Origin: VAZQ01 sp036557705
GTDB taxonomy: Bacteria > Pseudomonadota > Alphaproteobacteria > Rhizobiales > Xanthobacteraceae
DNA: 64,000 nt
Assembly: GCA_036557705.1 (NCBI GenBank)
Contig: DATBHB010000124.1
Span: forward strand, 1 to 64,000
Direction of reading: 5' to 3'
The notes beneath the pieces were generated by a model. That model ran no database searches. It was not told the origin of the DNA and saw nothing but the letters and a program-made list of their open reading frames with translations. Numbering within the stretch: position 1 is the stretch's first letter; each line of letters starts with the position of its first letter. The translations under genes and the position numbers were made by a program. Positions 8,499 through 17,155 of this stretch are shown here, in pieces.

Positions 8499-9620
8499 AT
8501 GGCCGCCAACAAGATAAAATCGCAATCTACGGGCGTATCCTGCGCCGCCGCTCTCGCCACAGCACTCGCGGCCATAAGTTTCCTACTCGCCCCGACGACG
8601 CTCTTGGGGCAAGCAGCGACCCCGGAGGATTGGCAGGTCGATCCTATCCGCGGGCCGGTCGATATGGGGTTGACCGATCCATCGCTGATCGGCGCGATCG
8701 ATGTCCATCTGCACCTCGATCCCGACTCGGCGAGCGGAGGACCAGTCAGAGCCATCGACGTGTTCGATGCCGCGAAAATCGCAATCTCCCGCGGCATGCG
8801 CGGATTCGTGTACAAGACCCATCAGGACACCGGCTCGGCAGCCGCGGCTTATTTGGTCCGCAAGCACGTGTCGCCGACGTTCGAAATCTACGGCCGCATG
8901 GCGTCGAACTATGCGACCGGCGGCATCAATGTCGCGACGCTGGAGCATTACACTCAGATCAAGGGCGGATGGGGCCGAATCTATGAAATGCCGACGCGCG
9001 ACTCGATCACCGCAACGACGGCTCCAGGAAGCATGACGCGCGAAAGCCTGGCCAAGAACCGGCCTTGGATGTTGATGATGCCGGAAGGCACGCCGCCATA
9101 TGTTGCGGTTTCAAAGAACGGCGAATTGCTGCCGGAAGCGAAGCATCTGATCGGAATTCTCGCCAATATCAGGACGGTCGACAGCCACGGCCGCATGGTA
9201 CTCGCGACCGGTCACGCCACACCCGAGGAGCACCTGCTGCTCGCGCAGGAAGGACGCCGGCAAGGACTCAATGTCCTGCTCACCCATCCCGGGGATATTC
9301 CGCAGCTGCCGGAAGCAGCGAGGCTCGGCGCCTTCATCGAACTGACCGCATCGACCGTTTACAAAACCGAAGCACGCCGGGCAGCGGCAGCGGCGCTCGT
9401 GCGAAAAATCGGCGCCGAGCACATTATCGTATCGACTGACTGCGGCCAGACCACGAACGTCTATCCGACCGACTGTCTTGTGCTGGCCGCCCGCGGCCTG
9501 CGCGCCCACGGCATCACCCAGCGAGAGCTTGACCTGATGTACAAGGCGAACCCTGCGAAACTGCTGGGCCTTCCACCCCCGGAAGAAGTTACGTTGCCGC
9601 CAACACAGGTGCGCCAGTAA
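8499..9620 (+). CDS. exported amidohydrolase-like protein (DUF6282-like)
   Basis: A 373-residue protein with a long hydrophobic signal (about residues 11-38). The metal-dependent-hydrolase layout is visible: IGAIDVHLHLDPDS near residue 65 (H-x-H after a beta strand), ISRGMRGFVYKTHQD, MVLATGHATPEE, VLLTHPGDIPQL and IIVSTDCGQ, which supply the usual His, Lys, His and Asp metal ligands of this fold. HLHxDPDSxxxxxRxxD with GMRGFVYKTH is the pattern of the uncharacterised DUF6282 family. The start at 8499 follows GGGGAGGAAAAG. The RND efflux pair follows 26 bases downstream on the same strand, so export or detoxification of a related compound is possible. Confidence 0.75.
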   Translation: MAANKIKSQSTGVSCAAALATALAAISFLLAPTTLLGQAATPEDWQVDPIRGPVDMGLTDPSLIGAIDVHLHLDPDSASGGPVRAIDVFDAAKIAISRGMRGFVYKTHQDTGSAAAAYLVRKHVSPTFEIYGRMASNYATGGINVATLEHYTQIKGGWGRIYEMPTRDSITATTAPGSMTRESLAKNRPWMLMMPEGTPPYVAVSKNGELLPEAKHLIGILANIRTVDSHGRMVLATGHATPEEHLLLAQEGRRQGLNVLLTHPGDIPQLPEAARLGAFIELTASTVYKTEARRAAAAALVRKIGAEHIIVSTDCGQTTNVYPTDCLVLAARGLRAHGITQRELDLMYKANPAKLLGLPPPEEVTLPPTQVRQ

Positions 9621-9646
9621 CGACGACAGGCGTTCGGAGACTTTCG

Positions 9647-10810
9647 ATGGGCTGCCACCGGGTGAGTACATTGGCGATTGCCGCCGCTGCACTGCTGCTC
9701 TCCGGCTGCGGCGAGAGCAACCAATATGTCGCGCCGCCGCCGCCGAAGGTAACCGTGGCGGCGCCGGTACAGCGCCCGGTCACTCGCTATCTGGAGGCAA
9801 CCGGCAATACGAGCGCGGTCAATTCCACCGATCTGGTGGCCCGCGTGGCAGGGTTCATCGATCAGATCGATTATCAGGATGGCGCCCAGGTCAAAAAGGG
9901 CACACTGCTGTTCACGATCGAGCCTGATCCCTACAAAGTAAAGCTCGACCAGGCCAAGGCCGCCGAGGTGGGCGCCCAGGCGAACCTGAAGCAGGCCCAG
10001 CAGACTTTCGACCGACAGAAAGACTTGCTTCCCAAGGGCTCCACGACACAGGCCAATTACGATCAGGCGCTTGCGGCGCGGGACTCCGCGCAATCCACGT
10101 TGGATCAGGCGCGCGCCAATACTGAACTTGCGCAGTTGAATTACGACTACACCCAGGTCACAGCCCCATTCGATGGGACCGTCACCGCGCGGCAGGTATC
10201 ACCCGGCCAGTACGTCGGCGGCACCGCAACCCCGACGGTGCTGGCCTCGATCGTCCAGAACGCGCCTATCTACGTCAATTTCACGGTCAATGAACAGGAT
10301 GTGCTCCGAATCCGCGCCGAAATTCTGCGTAAGGGCCTGACCGCCGAGGATCTGGACAAGGTGCCGGTTGAAGTCGGGCTGCAAACGGAGACCGGCTACC
10401 CCCATCAGGGCACGCTCAATTATCGCTCGCCGACGGTCGATCAGTCCACGGGAACGCTTGCCGTGCGCGCGATTCTCGATAACGCCGATCACGTGCTGCT
10501 TCCCGGTTATTTCGTCAGAGTCCGAGTTCCTGTCACCGAGGAGGCGAACGCCTTGCTGGTTCCCGACGTCTCGCTCGGGAGCGATCAAGGCGGACCCTAC
10601 GTGCTGACAGTTAACAACGATAACATTGTCGAGCAGCGCAAAGTCGAGATTGGGCCCGTAACCGACGGGATGCGGGTCATTGAAAGCGGGCTTGCCGCAG
10701 AGGATCGGGTCATCGTGAGCGGTCTGTTGCGGGCAGTTCCCGGGCAAAAGGTCGATCCGCAGACGCAAACTGCCGCGAATCCCACCGCGCCCGGCGACAC
10801 CACGCCTTGA
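9647..10810 (+). CDS. RND efflux periplasmic adaptor (MexE/AcrA type) lipoprotein
   Basis: A 387-residue membrane-fusion protein. The lipobox LLLSGC places the acylated Cys near residue 22. A biotinyl-lipoyl-like half-motif (GFIDQIDYQDGAQVKKGTLLFTI), a coiled-coil hairpin (about 95-155) and the returning half (LNYDYTQVTAPFDGTVTARQVSPGQYV) follow, then beta-barrel and membrane-proximal domains. It bridges an inner-membrane RND pump to an outer-membrane channel. The permease begins 12 bases downstream. No outer-membrane factor gene is present, so a TolC-like channel encoded elsewhere is presumably used. Confidence 0.92.
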   Translation: MGCHRVSTLAIAAAALLLSGCGESNQYVAPPPPKVTVAAPVQRPVTRYLEATGNTSAVNSTDLVARVAGFIDQIDYQDGAQVKKGTLLFTIEPDPYKVKLDQAKAAEVGAQANLKQAQQTFDRQKDLLPKGSTTQANYDQALAARDSAQSTLDQARANTELAQLNYDYTQVTAPFDGTVTARQVSPGQYVGGTATPTVLASIVQNAPIYVNFTVNEQDVLRIRAEILRKGLTAEDLDKVPVEVGLQTETGYPHQGTLNYRSPTVDQSTGTLAVRAILDNADHVLLPGYFVRVRVPVTEEANALLVPDVSLGSDQGGPYVLTVNNDNIVEQRKVEIGPVTDGMRVIESGLAAEDRVIVSGLLRAVPGQKVDPQTQTAANPTAPGDTTP

Positions 10811-10822
10811 TATTGGCGAGCA

Positions 10823-13800
10823 ATGATCTCGAAGTTCTTCATCGAGCGGCCGGTCCTCGCGAATGTGATCGCGATCCTGATGGTCGTCATCGGCGCAGTG
10901 TCGCTTTACCGTCTCCCTGTGGCGCAATATCCCGAGGTCGTGCCCCCGACGGTCCAGGTTACAACTCGCTATCCAGGCGCCAGCGCCCGAACGGTAATTG
11001 ATACTGTTGCGCTACCGATCGAGCAACAGGTCAACGGCGTCGAGGGCATGCTCTACATGCAGTCTTACGCCGCGTCGGACGGCAGCTACGTCCTCACCGT
11101 GACCTTCAATATCGGCACGGATCTGAATTTCGCGCAGGTACTGGTTCAGAATCGCGTCTCGACCGCGCTCGCATCGCTGCCGCAGGCCGTGCAGGTGCAG
11201 GGCGTCAATGTGCAGAAGCGGTCAACCGCTATTCTGCAAATCGTCACGTTGACCTCGCCCGATCGCCGCTACGACAGCCTTTATCTCAGCAATTACGCCA
11301 CGATCCGCCTGAAGGACGAAATCGCGCGCCTCCCCGGCGTCGGCAACGTCAGCGTATTCGGTGCCGGCCAGTATTCGATGCGGGTGTGGCTCGACCCGGA
11401 AAAGATGCGCGCCCGCGGGCTCACACCGCAGGACGTGATCCAGGCCTTGCAGCAGCAAAGCTCCCAGGTCTCGGCCGGCCAGATCGGGATGCCGCCGGCG
11501 CCCCAAGACCAGTCGTTTCAATACACGCTCAATGTACTCGGGCGACTCGATGACGCCGACCAGTTTGCGAACGTGATCGTCAAGACCGGCAATGCAGGCG
11601 AGGTCACCCGCGTACGCGACGTGGGTCGGGTCGAACTGGGCGCTCAGACCTACAGCCAAGTCTTCACGCAGGACGGCGCCCCCGCAGCGGGAATGGCGAT
11701 CTACCTCGCGCCCGGAGCGAACGCGCTCAATGTGGCCAGTGAAGTCCGGGATCGCATGAAGGCGCTCGCCGCCCAATTTCCACCGGGGCTTGTCGATGAC
11801 GTTCCATTCGACACGACCAAGTTCGTGAACGAGTCGATTCACGAAGTCTATAAGACTCTCTACGAAGCCGCGATCCTCGTACTCGTCGTCATTCTTGTAT
11901 TCCTGCAGGACTGGCGCGCGATGCTGGTGCCCGCCACGACCGTGCCGGTCACGATCATCGGCGCATTCGCGGCAATGGCTGCAATGGGGTTTACCGTCAA
12001 TCTATCGACGCTGTTCGCTATCGTGCTGGCGATCGGCATCGTGGTGGACGACGCGATTGTGGTGGTGGAGGGCGCTGCTCACAATATCGAGCGGGGCATG
12101 AACGGCCACGATGCGGCCATCCGCGCAATGGATCAGCTTTTCGCACCGATCGTCGGCATCACGCTGGTGTTGATGTCCGTGTTTCTCCCGGCCGCATTCC
12201 TGCCCGGGCTGACCGGACGCATGTACGCCCAGTTTGCGCTGGTGATCGCCGCAACGGCGTTGTTGAGCGCGATAAACGCAGCGACGCTCAAGCCGACGCA
12301 GTGCGCGCTGTGGCTGCGTCCCGCGGTGGCGCCGGAGAAGCGCAACGCCCTCTATCGAGGATTCAATGCTGCCTATGGCGGCCTGGAGGGCGGCTATGCG
12401 AGGCTGATCGCCGCGATGACTCGCCGCAGCGGATTGATGGTGGCCTTCGCGCTCGCGCTCATTGCAGTGTCCCTCTACGGCTTCACCCGCGTTCCGACCG
12501 GATTCTTGCCGATCGAGGACCAGGGTTATCTGCTCGCAAGCGTACAACTCCCCGACGGCGCATCGCTCGAGCGCACCCAGAAGGCGCTCGACCGAGTAAC
12601 GGAAATCGGGCGCGGAACTCCCGGGGTGCACCAGGTGATCACGATCGCCGGTATCTCGGTGCTCGACAACAGCGCTCCCCTCGCGAATGCGGGTGTCGCT
12701 TACATTATTCTCGACGATTGGAGCGAGCGCGGCAAAGGCGAGGATTTGCGTTCGCTTTTTCTCGGGCTCAATAAATCTCTCGGCGCGATCGAGGATGCGA
12801 ACATCTTGGTCCTGCCGCCGCCTCCGATCCAGGGCATCGGGAACGCGGCCGGCGTCACCATGCAGGTCGAATTGCGCGATGCAAGCTTCGATCTTGGCAA
12901 GCTTCAGACTGAGGTGGACACCGTTGTGAGCAACGCGCTGACCCAGTCGAGCATCCAGCGGATCATGGCGCCGTTCCGTTCCCGAGCGCCGCAATACACG
13001 ATCACCATCGATCGGGTGAAAACCGAGGCGCTTCATTTGACCACCGACCAGGTCTTCTCCGCGCTTTCCGGTTATCTCGGCGCCGCCTATGTCGACCAGT
13101 TCAACAAGTTCGGGCGCACCTTCCAGATCTACGTCCAGGCCGACTCGCAGTTCCGGCTGCGACTCGAAGACGTGCGCAACCTCACCGTGCGAAATAGGGA
13201 TGGAAACAACGTCCCGCTCGGTACGCTGATCACGATCACGCCGACGGTCGGGCCATCGCTGATGAGCCTTTATAACCTTTACCCGTCTGCGACACTCGTC
13301 GCGCTGCCGGCCGCGGGCGTATCGACTGGGCAGACCATGCAGCTGATGGAGCAGATCGCCGCGCGCACTCTTCCGCCGGGTTCCGGGTACGAGTGGACGG
13401 CGATGTCCTATCAGGAGAAGATCGTTGGCAGCCAGATGTTCGTCGTTTTTGGTCTGGCGCTGCTGCTCGTCTATCTTGTGCTCGCTGGACAATACGAGAG
13501 CTGGTTGTTGCCGGTATGCGTCATCCTCGCCGTTCCCCTTGCTCTCATCGGACCGGTCTCGACCTTGAACGGCCTCCAGATCGACAACAATCTCTACGTC
13601 CAGATAGGCCTCGTGCTGCTGATCGCGCTGGCGGCGAAGAACGCGATCCTGATCGTCGAGGTCGCGCGCGAATTGCGCTTGGAGGGAAAACCGATCCTCG
13701 AATGCGCGGTGGACGCGGCCCGCGCCCGCTTCCGCCCGATCATTATGACCTCCTTTGCTTTCATCCTCGGCGTCGTCCCGCTGGTGCTGGCGACGGGCGC

Positions 13801-13969
13801 CGGCGCGAGCGCGCGCAAGTCGATCGGTATAACGGTGTTCACCGGGATGATCGCCTCGACATGCCTTGCAGTCTTGTTCGTGCCGTCCTTTTACGTCGTC
13901 GTGCAGCAATTCGAGGAGTGGCGTCGGGCGCGCAAGCGCCTGTTCGCCAAAAAAGTCGCGGCGGAGTAG
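10823..13969 (+). CDS. RND multidrug efflux permease (HAE1, AcrB/MexF-like)
   Basis: A 1048-residue inner-membrane proton-driven pump of full HAE1 length. It begins MISKFFIERPVLANVIAILM. TM4 carries the paired aspartates in GIVVDDAIVVVEG. Two large periplasmic loops and two repeated helix bundles are present, with typical family motifs (FLQDWRAMLVPATTVPVTIIG and LVLLIALAAKNAILIVEVAREL). It forms the pump with the lipoprotein adaptor just upstream. The substrate range cannot be read; the neighbouring exported hydrolases hint at a hydrophobic xenobiotic or a processed product. Confidence 0.94.
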   Translation: MISKFFIERPVLANVIAILMVVIGAVSLYRLPVAQYPEVVPPTVQVTTRYPGASARTVIDTVALPIEQQVNGVEGMLYMQSYAASDGSYVLTVTFNIGTDLNFAQVLVQNRVSTALASLPQAVQVQGVNVQKRSTAILQIVTLTSPDRRYDSLYLSNYATIRLKDEIARLPGVGNVSVFGAGQYSMRVWLDPEKMRARGLTPQDVIQALQQQSSQVSAGQIGMPPAPQDQSFQYTLNVLGRLDDADQFANVIVKTGNAGEVTRVRDVGRVELGAQTYSQVFTQDGAPAAGMAIYLAPGANALNVASEVRDRMKALAAQFPPGLVDDVPFDTTKFVNESIHEVYKTLYEAAILVLVVILVFLQDWRAMLVPATTVPVTIIGAFAAMAAMGFTVNLSTLFAIVLAIGIVVDDAIVVVEGAAHNIERGMNGHDAAIRAMDQLFAPIVGITLVLMSVFLPAAFLPGLTGRMYAQFALVIAATALLSAINAATLKPTQCALWLRPAVAPEKRNALYRGFNAAYGGLEGGYARLIAAMTRRSGLMVAFALALIAVSLYGFTRVPTGFLPIEDQGYLLASVQLPDGASLERTQKALDRVTEIGRGTPGVHQVITIAGISVLDNSAPLANAGVAYIILDDWSERGKGEDLRSLFLGLNKSLGAIEDANILVLPPPPIQGIGNAAGVTMQVELRDASFDLGKLQTEVDTVVSNALTQSSIQRIMAPFRSRAPQYTITIDRVKTEALHLTTDQVFSALSGYLGAAYVDQFNKFGRTFQIYVQADSQFRLRLEDVRNLTVRNRDGNNVPLGTLITITPTVGPSLMSLYNLYPSATLVALPAAGVSTGQTMQLMEQIAARTLPPGSGYEWTAMSYQEKIVGSQMFVVFGLALLLVYLVLAGQYESWLLPVCVILAVPLALIGPVSTLNGLQIDNNLYVQIGLVLLIALAAKNAILIVEVARELRLEGKPILECAVDAARARFRPIIMTSFAFILGVVPLVLATGAGASARKSIGITVFTGMIASTCLAVLFVPSFYVVVQQFEEWRRARKRLFAKKVAAE

Positions 13970-13996
13970 CGAGCGTCAGAATTCGAGGAGAGCAGG

Positions 13997-15334
13997 ATGA
14001 AAAGGGTTTTGGCCGCCGCGCTTCTGGGCCTGTTCGCCGCATGCTTTGTGCCCAGCGTTGGGTGGTCACAAAGCCGGCCGGAATTCATCCCCTTCCAGGG
14101 TCGTGTCAAGGGCGCTTTATACCGGCCCGATTCGGGGGCGGCTCCCCACGTCGGCATTCTCGTAATGCATCGGACCGCGAACTATCTCGCGCACCGGGCC
14201 TGCACGGAACTGTCGAAGCGCGGTTTTCTGATGCTGTGCATGAATACGCGTTACGAGAACAACGAGGCGCTGGTCGATTTCGAAAAGCTTCCTCTCGATG
14301 TGAAAGCCGGGGTCGAATTCCTGCGCCGTCAGGATGGCATCACCAAGGTGCTTCTGTTCGCCCATAGCGGCGGCGGACCGCTCATGGCGTTTTATCAGGC
14401 GGTCGCGGAGAACGGTCCCTCTTTCTGCAAAGGTCCGGAGAAGCTTGTCGAATGCGGCAACGATCTCGCCGGTCTGCCGCGCGCCGACGGCATCCTGTTC
14501 GCCGACGCGCATCCGGGAAATTCGATCAATACGTTGCGCGCGCTCAATCCGGCGGTCGCGAACGAGAATAATCCGCCGGACGCCCCGCTCCTGCCCGGCC
14601 TCGATCCGTTCAGCCCGAAGAACGGCTTCAATCCGGACGGACCGTCGCATTATCCCCCCGAATTCCAGGCCCGCTATTTCAAGGCGCAGGCCGATCGGAT
14701 GAACCGGCTCATCGACATCGCGCGCGACAAGCTCGCGCGCATGACGCGCAACGCATACCCCTACCCAGACGACGACATCCTGGTGATCCCGCGCGGCGGC
14801 AATCCCGGCTCCGGACCGGGAGCTTCCGCCGCGCTCTTCATCGCCGAGCCGGACATCGCGGCGATCAACAGCACGGCGCGGCCGGAGAAGCTTCTGCGCA
14901 ACGACGGCAGCGTCGCGATGCAGCCCATCCAAAGCGTTTATGTGGCCAATCCGAAGCTCGCGCGCGACAATATGCGCTTTAGCACCGGTACCAAGGTATA
15001 CACGCTTCGCTCATTCCTGAGCGCAAATGCGATACGCGCCAGAAACTCGATCGACGACATCGATTATTGTTCAAGCAACAACTCGACGGTCTGCGCGGTG
15101 CAATCGATTTCCGTCCCGGTGCTGTTCGCCGCAATGGGCGCGCATTATTTCATCCGCGACAACGAGCGCCTCTACGATATGGCGCGCAGCAAGGACAAGG
15201 ACTTCATCGTAATCGAGGGGGCGGTCCACGGATTCACCCCCTGCACTGCATGCGAGAAGACGCCGGGGCAATATTCGAACTCGGTGAAAAACCTCTTCGA
15301 CTACGCGGCGAAGTGGATCGACGCGCGATATTGA
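13997..15334 (+). CDS. secreted alpha/beta hydrolase
   Basis: A 445-residue protein with a signal peptide (to about residue 25, ending VGWSQ). The N-terminal part has an alpha/beta-hydrolase core: HVGILVMHRTANYLAH, then LLFAHSGGGPLMAFY with candidate nucleophile Ser124 in a HSGGG elbow. A long insertion (about 145-340) precedes the C-terminal core strand VPVLFAAMGAHYF and the likely catalytic His in VIEGAVHGFTPC. Cysteine pairs near residues 355-365 and in CTAC suggest periplasmic disulfides. GAGGAGAG precedes the ATG. The RND permease ends 27 bases upstream, suggesting one transcript with the efflux genes. The substrate is unknown. Confidence 0.75.
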   Translation: MKRVLAAALLGLFAACFVPSVGWSQSRPEFIPFQGRVKGALYRPDSGAAPHVGILVMHRTANYLAHRACTELSKRGFLMLCMNTRYENNEALVDFEKLPLDVKAGVEFLRRQDGITKVLLFAHSGGGPLMAFYQAVAENGPSFCKGPEKLVECGNDLAGLPRADGILFADAHPGNSINTLRALNPAVANENNPPDAPLLPGLDPFSPKNGFNPDGPSHYPPEFQARYFKAQADRMNRLIDIARDKLARMTRNAYPYPDDDILVIPRGGNPGSGPGASAALFIAEPDIAAINSTARPEKLLRNDGSVAMQPIQSVYVANPKLARDNMRFSTGTKVYTLRSFLSANAIRARNSIDDIDYCSSNNSTVCAVQSISVPVLFAAMGAHYFIRDNERLYDMARSKDKDFIVIEGAVHGFTPCTACEKTPGQYSNSVKNLFDYAAKWIDARY

Positions 15335-15354
15335 GCTGAGCGAATCGTACTTCG

Positions 15355-15510
15355 TAGGGTGGGCAAAGGCGCTCGGAATGGCCTGATATCGGGGCACACT
15401 GCTGCTGCGCCTTTGCCCACGCGGTCAACTTCTGCGGACGAGCGCGTGGGCAAAATCGCGCCAGCGGTTGAGCGCGGAAAGCCTTCGCTGCGCGATTTTG
15501 CCCACCCTAC
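15355..15510. repeat. GTGGGC-family double-hairpin repeat
   Basis: Arm A pairs GTGGGCAAAGGCGC with GCGCCTTTGCCCAC (14 of 14). Arm B pairs GTGGGCAAAATCGCG with CGCGATTTTGCCCAC (15 of 15). The outer ends are TAGGGTGGGC and GCCCACCCTA. It lies 20 bases after the secreted hydrolase gene. In the copy at 15850 the two arm types occur in the opposite order. Confidence 0.9.
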
Positions 15511-15594
15511 ATCCCGCGCTACTTTCCGGAACCAGCCTCATTGGGCGGGCGTTCTCCTTCCCGCGGTTTCGCAGCGGTAGGGGAGAAACGAGCC

Positions 15595-15834
15595 GTGACC
15601 ACCGCTACTCGGCGAGACATCATCGAAGCCTTTGGGCCTCTTGACGACGTAATCGTCGCCGACATCCTCGGCATGGGAGCCACACCCCAGGAAATTGCAG
15701 AGGCCAAGGCGTGGCTCGCCAACGATGAAGCCCTGCTCAATGCCGGACGGCCGCTCGCCGGAGGCCGGGTCGGGCGGCTCATCGACCTCGTCGCCACCAA
15801 GGAAGAGGAAGACGAGGCGGGCGAGCAGAGTTGA
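15595..15834 (+). CDS. small conserved-looking protein of unknown function
   Basis: A 79-residue soluble protein, probably starting at the GTG at 15595 behind AGGGGAGAAA; an ATG 54 bases upstream lacks a site and falls just after a repeat. The sequence RRDIIEAFGPLDDVIVADILGMGATPQEIAEAKAWLANDEALLNAGRPLAGGRVGRLIDL is helical with a DEE-rich tail. I recall similar small hypothetical proteins in Bradyrhizobium-type genomes, but no function is known. It is a solitary gene bracketed by two repeats. Confidence 0.6.
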   Translation: MTTATRRDIIEAFGPLDDVIVADILGMGATPQEIAEAKAWLANDEALLNAGRPLAGGRVGRLIDLVATKEEEDEAGEQS

Positions 15835-15849
15835 GCTTCGCCTCAGCCG

Positions 15850-16015
15850 TAGGGTGGGCAAAATCGCGTTCAAGAGCCGATTCCGCGCGCACCAACTCCC
15901 GCGCGATTTTGCCCACGCGGTCTGATCGCAGAGTTTAGCCGCGTGGGCAAAGGCGCGGTACCGCTGTGCACTGATTCCGATGCTTTCCCAGCGCCTTTGC
16001 CCCCAGTATGGGCTA
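15850..16015. repeat. GTGGGC-family double-hairpin repeat
   Basis: Arm A is built on GTGGGCAAAATCGCG and arm B on GTGGGCAAAGGCGC, the reverse order of the copy at 15355. The opening is TAGGGTGGGC and the end is degenerate (GCCCCCAGTATGGGCTA). The closing CTA at 16013-16015 is the stop codon, read on the minus strand, of the amidohydrolase gene. Confidence 0.85.
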
Positions 16016-16948
16016 CGTCCAGCCCAGCCGTTCCAGAATCGCCCGCCCCATGATCCAGTCCTTGTCGTCCTCGGACAGAAAATCGAGTTCCTCGGTGAAA
16101 TGAGTGACGCGCTGGCGGTAGGTTGCCTTGGCATAGGAGTTGGTGACATCCGTGCCCCAATGGCAGCGCCGCGGCCCATAAGCCTCGAACAGGCGGTGAA
16201 TATACGGGTTCATATCGCGGAACGGATAAGCCTCGGACGAAAACAGCGGCACAGACGAGAGTTTCACTGAGACGTTCGGATATTTCGCGAGCGCGGCCGA
16301 TTGCCCCACTGCCTCGGGCATCTTCCCGGTGCGAGAAGCCTGCGATGAGATCCCCATGTGGTCGATGATCAGGACAAGGCGGGGATGCCGTTCCGCAATG
16401 GCGGCGAACAGAGGCGTCTGACCCGTGGTCAGGAACATGACCGGTATCCCGGCCTTCTCGGCCGCCGGCCAGAACCAGTCAGCGGTCCCGTCGGTAAGCC
16501 AAGCGGCTTCGCTGCCTGCAATATTCAGCCGGATGCCCAGAACGCCGGGCTGCTGCCGCCAAGCCGGAAACCGGCTCGCTTCCCTCGGATCATTGAGCGC
16601 AATGCGGCCCATGATGCCAAAGCGCCCCGGATACCGGCGCACCGCCTCCTGGGCATAATCGAGCCGATCGCCTTCGAGGGTCGGCGGCACGATCACGACA
16701 CGGTTTACGCCCGCCTCGTCGATCATTGGCACGACGCGCTCGATCGTGAACGGCTCCGGAAGCTGTGGTCGCGTGCCCGCGACCCAAGGCCGGTCCGGCC
16801 GGTTCGCCGGCCACATGTGAATTTGCGAATCGACGATAATCCGGCGTGGCCTGCCCTGTGGCCCCTGAGCCGCCGCAGGGTATTCGCCGCCGAGCACAAG
16901 CGCTCCGCCCATCGCGCGGCGGAAGAAGGTGCGGCGTGACAAAACCAA
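16013..16948 (-). CDS. Tat-exported amidohydrolase (TIM-barrel, amidohydrolase_2 type)
   Basis: About 311 residues. The N-terminus carries a twin-arginine signal (SRRTFFRRAMGGALVLGG). The likely start is one of two TTG codons at 16948 or 16942, behind GGGGAGG; an in-frame ATG further upstream lies inside a repeat and is unlikely. The barrel begins IIVDSQIHMWPANRPDRPWV (Q-x-H in place of the usual H-x-H) and continues with VVIVPPTLEGDRLDYAQEAV, FGIMGRIALNDP, VLIIDHMGIS and a C-terminal RCHWGTDVTN with the family Asp. This group includes lactonases, decarboxylases and 2-pyrone hydrolases. The substrate is unknown. The stop codon lies in the adjacent repeat. Confidence 0.8.
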   Translation of the reverse strand: MVLSRRTFFRRAMGGALVLGGEYPAAAQGPQGRPRRIIVDSQIHMWPANRPDRPWVAGTRPQLPEPFTIERVVPMIDEAGVNRVVIVPPTLEGDRLDYAQEAVRRYPGRFGIMGRIALNDPREASRFPAWRQQPGVLGIRLNIAGSEAAWLTDGTADWFWPAAEKAGIPVMFLTTGQTPLFAAIAERHPRLVLIIDHMGISSQASRTGKMPEAVGQSAALAKYPNVSVKLSSVPLFSSEAYPFRDMNPYIHRLFEAYGPRRCHWGTDVTNSYAKATYRQRVTHFTEELDFLSEDDKDWIMGRAILERLGWT

Positions 16949-16970
16949 CCTCGCCTCCCCTATCGAGCCG

Positions 16971-17100
16971 TAGCCCGGATTGCAGCGCGCGGTTTCGCGC
17001 GCAAATGCAATCCGGGCGTTAATTAGATGCACTCCCGGATTTCACGACACCTGCGCATTCCTGCGCCGGCTTGTATATCGACGTCGTGAAATCCGGGCTA
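16971..17100. repeat. TAGCCCGGATT-family double-hairpin repeat
   Basis: It opens TAGCCCGGATTGCA with a return AATCCGGG, followed after a short spacer by CCCGGATTTCACGAC and its return GTCGTGAAATCCGGGCTA. The outer ends are complementary. It separates two minus-strand genes, so it could attenuate read-through from the phosphodiesterase gene. Confidence 0.85.
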
Positions 17101-17155
17101 CGGACGCCGTAGCCGAACAATTTCAGCAGGGTCTCAGCTCTAATGCAACGCAAAG

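Noticed and set aside
12002..13909. 635-residue open frame on the minus strand inside the RND permease gene
   Set aside because: Rich in Arg, His, Gln and Asp without any motif; the plus strand encodes a complete AcrB-type pump across the same bases.
15355..16015. Possible CRISPR array from closely spaced repeats
   Set aside because: The units are double hairpins of about 160 bases with unequal arms and a gene between them; there are no short regular repeats with unique spacers and no cas genes.
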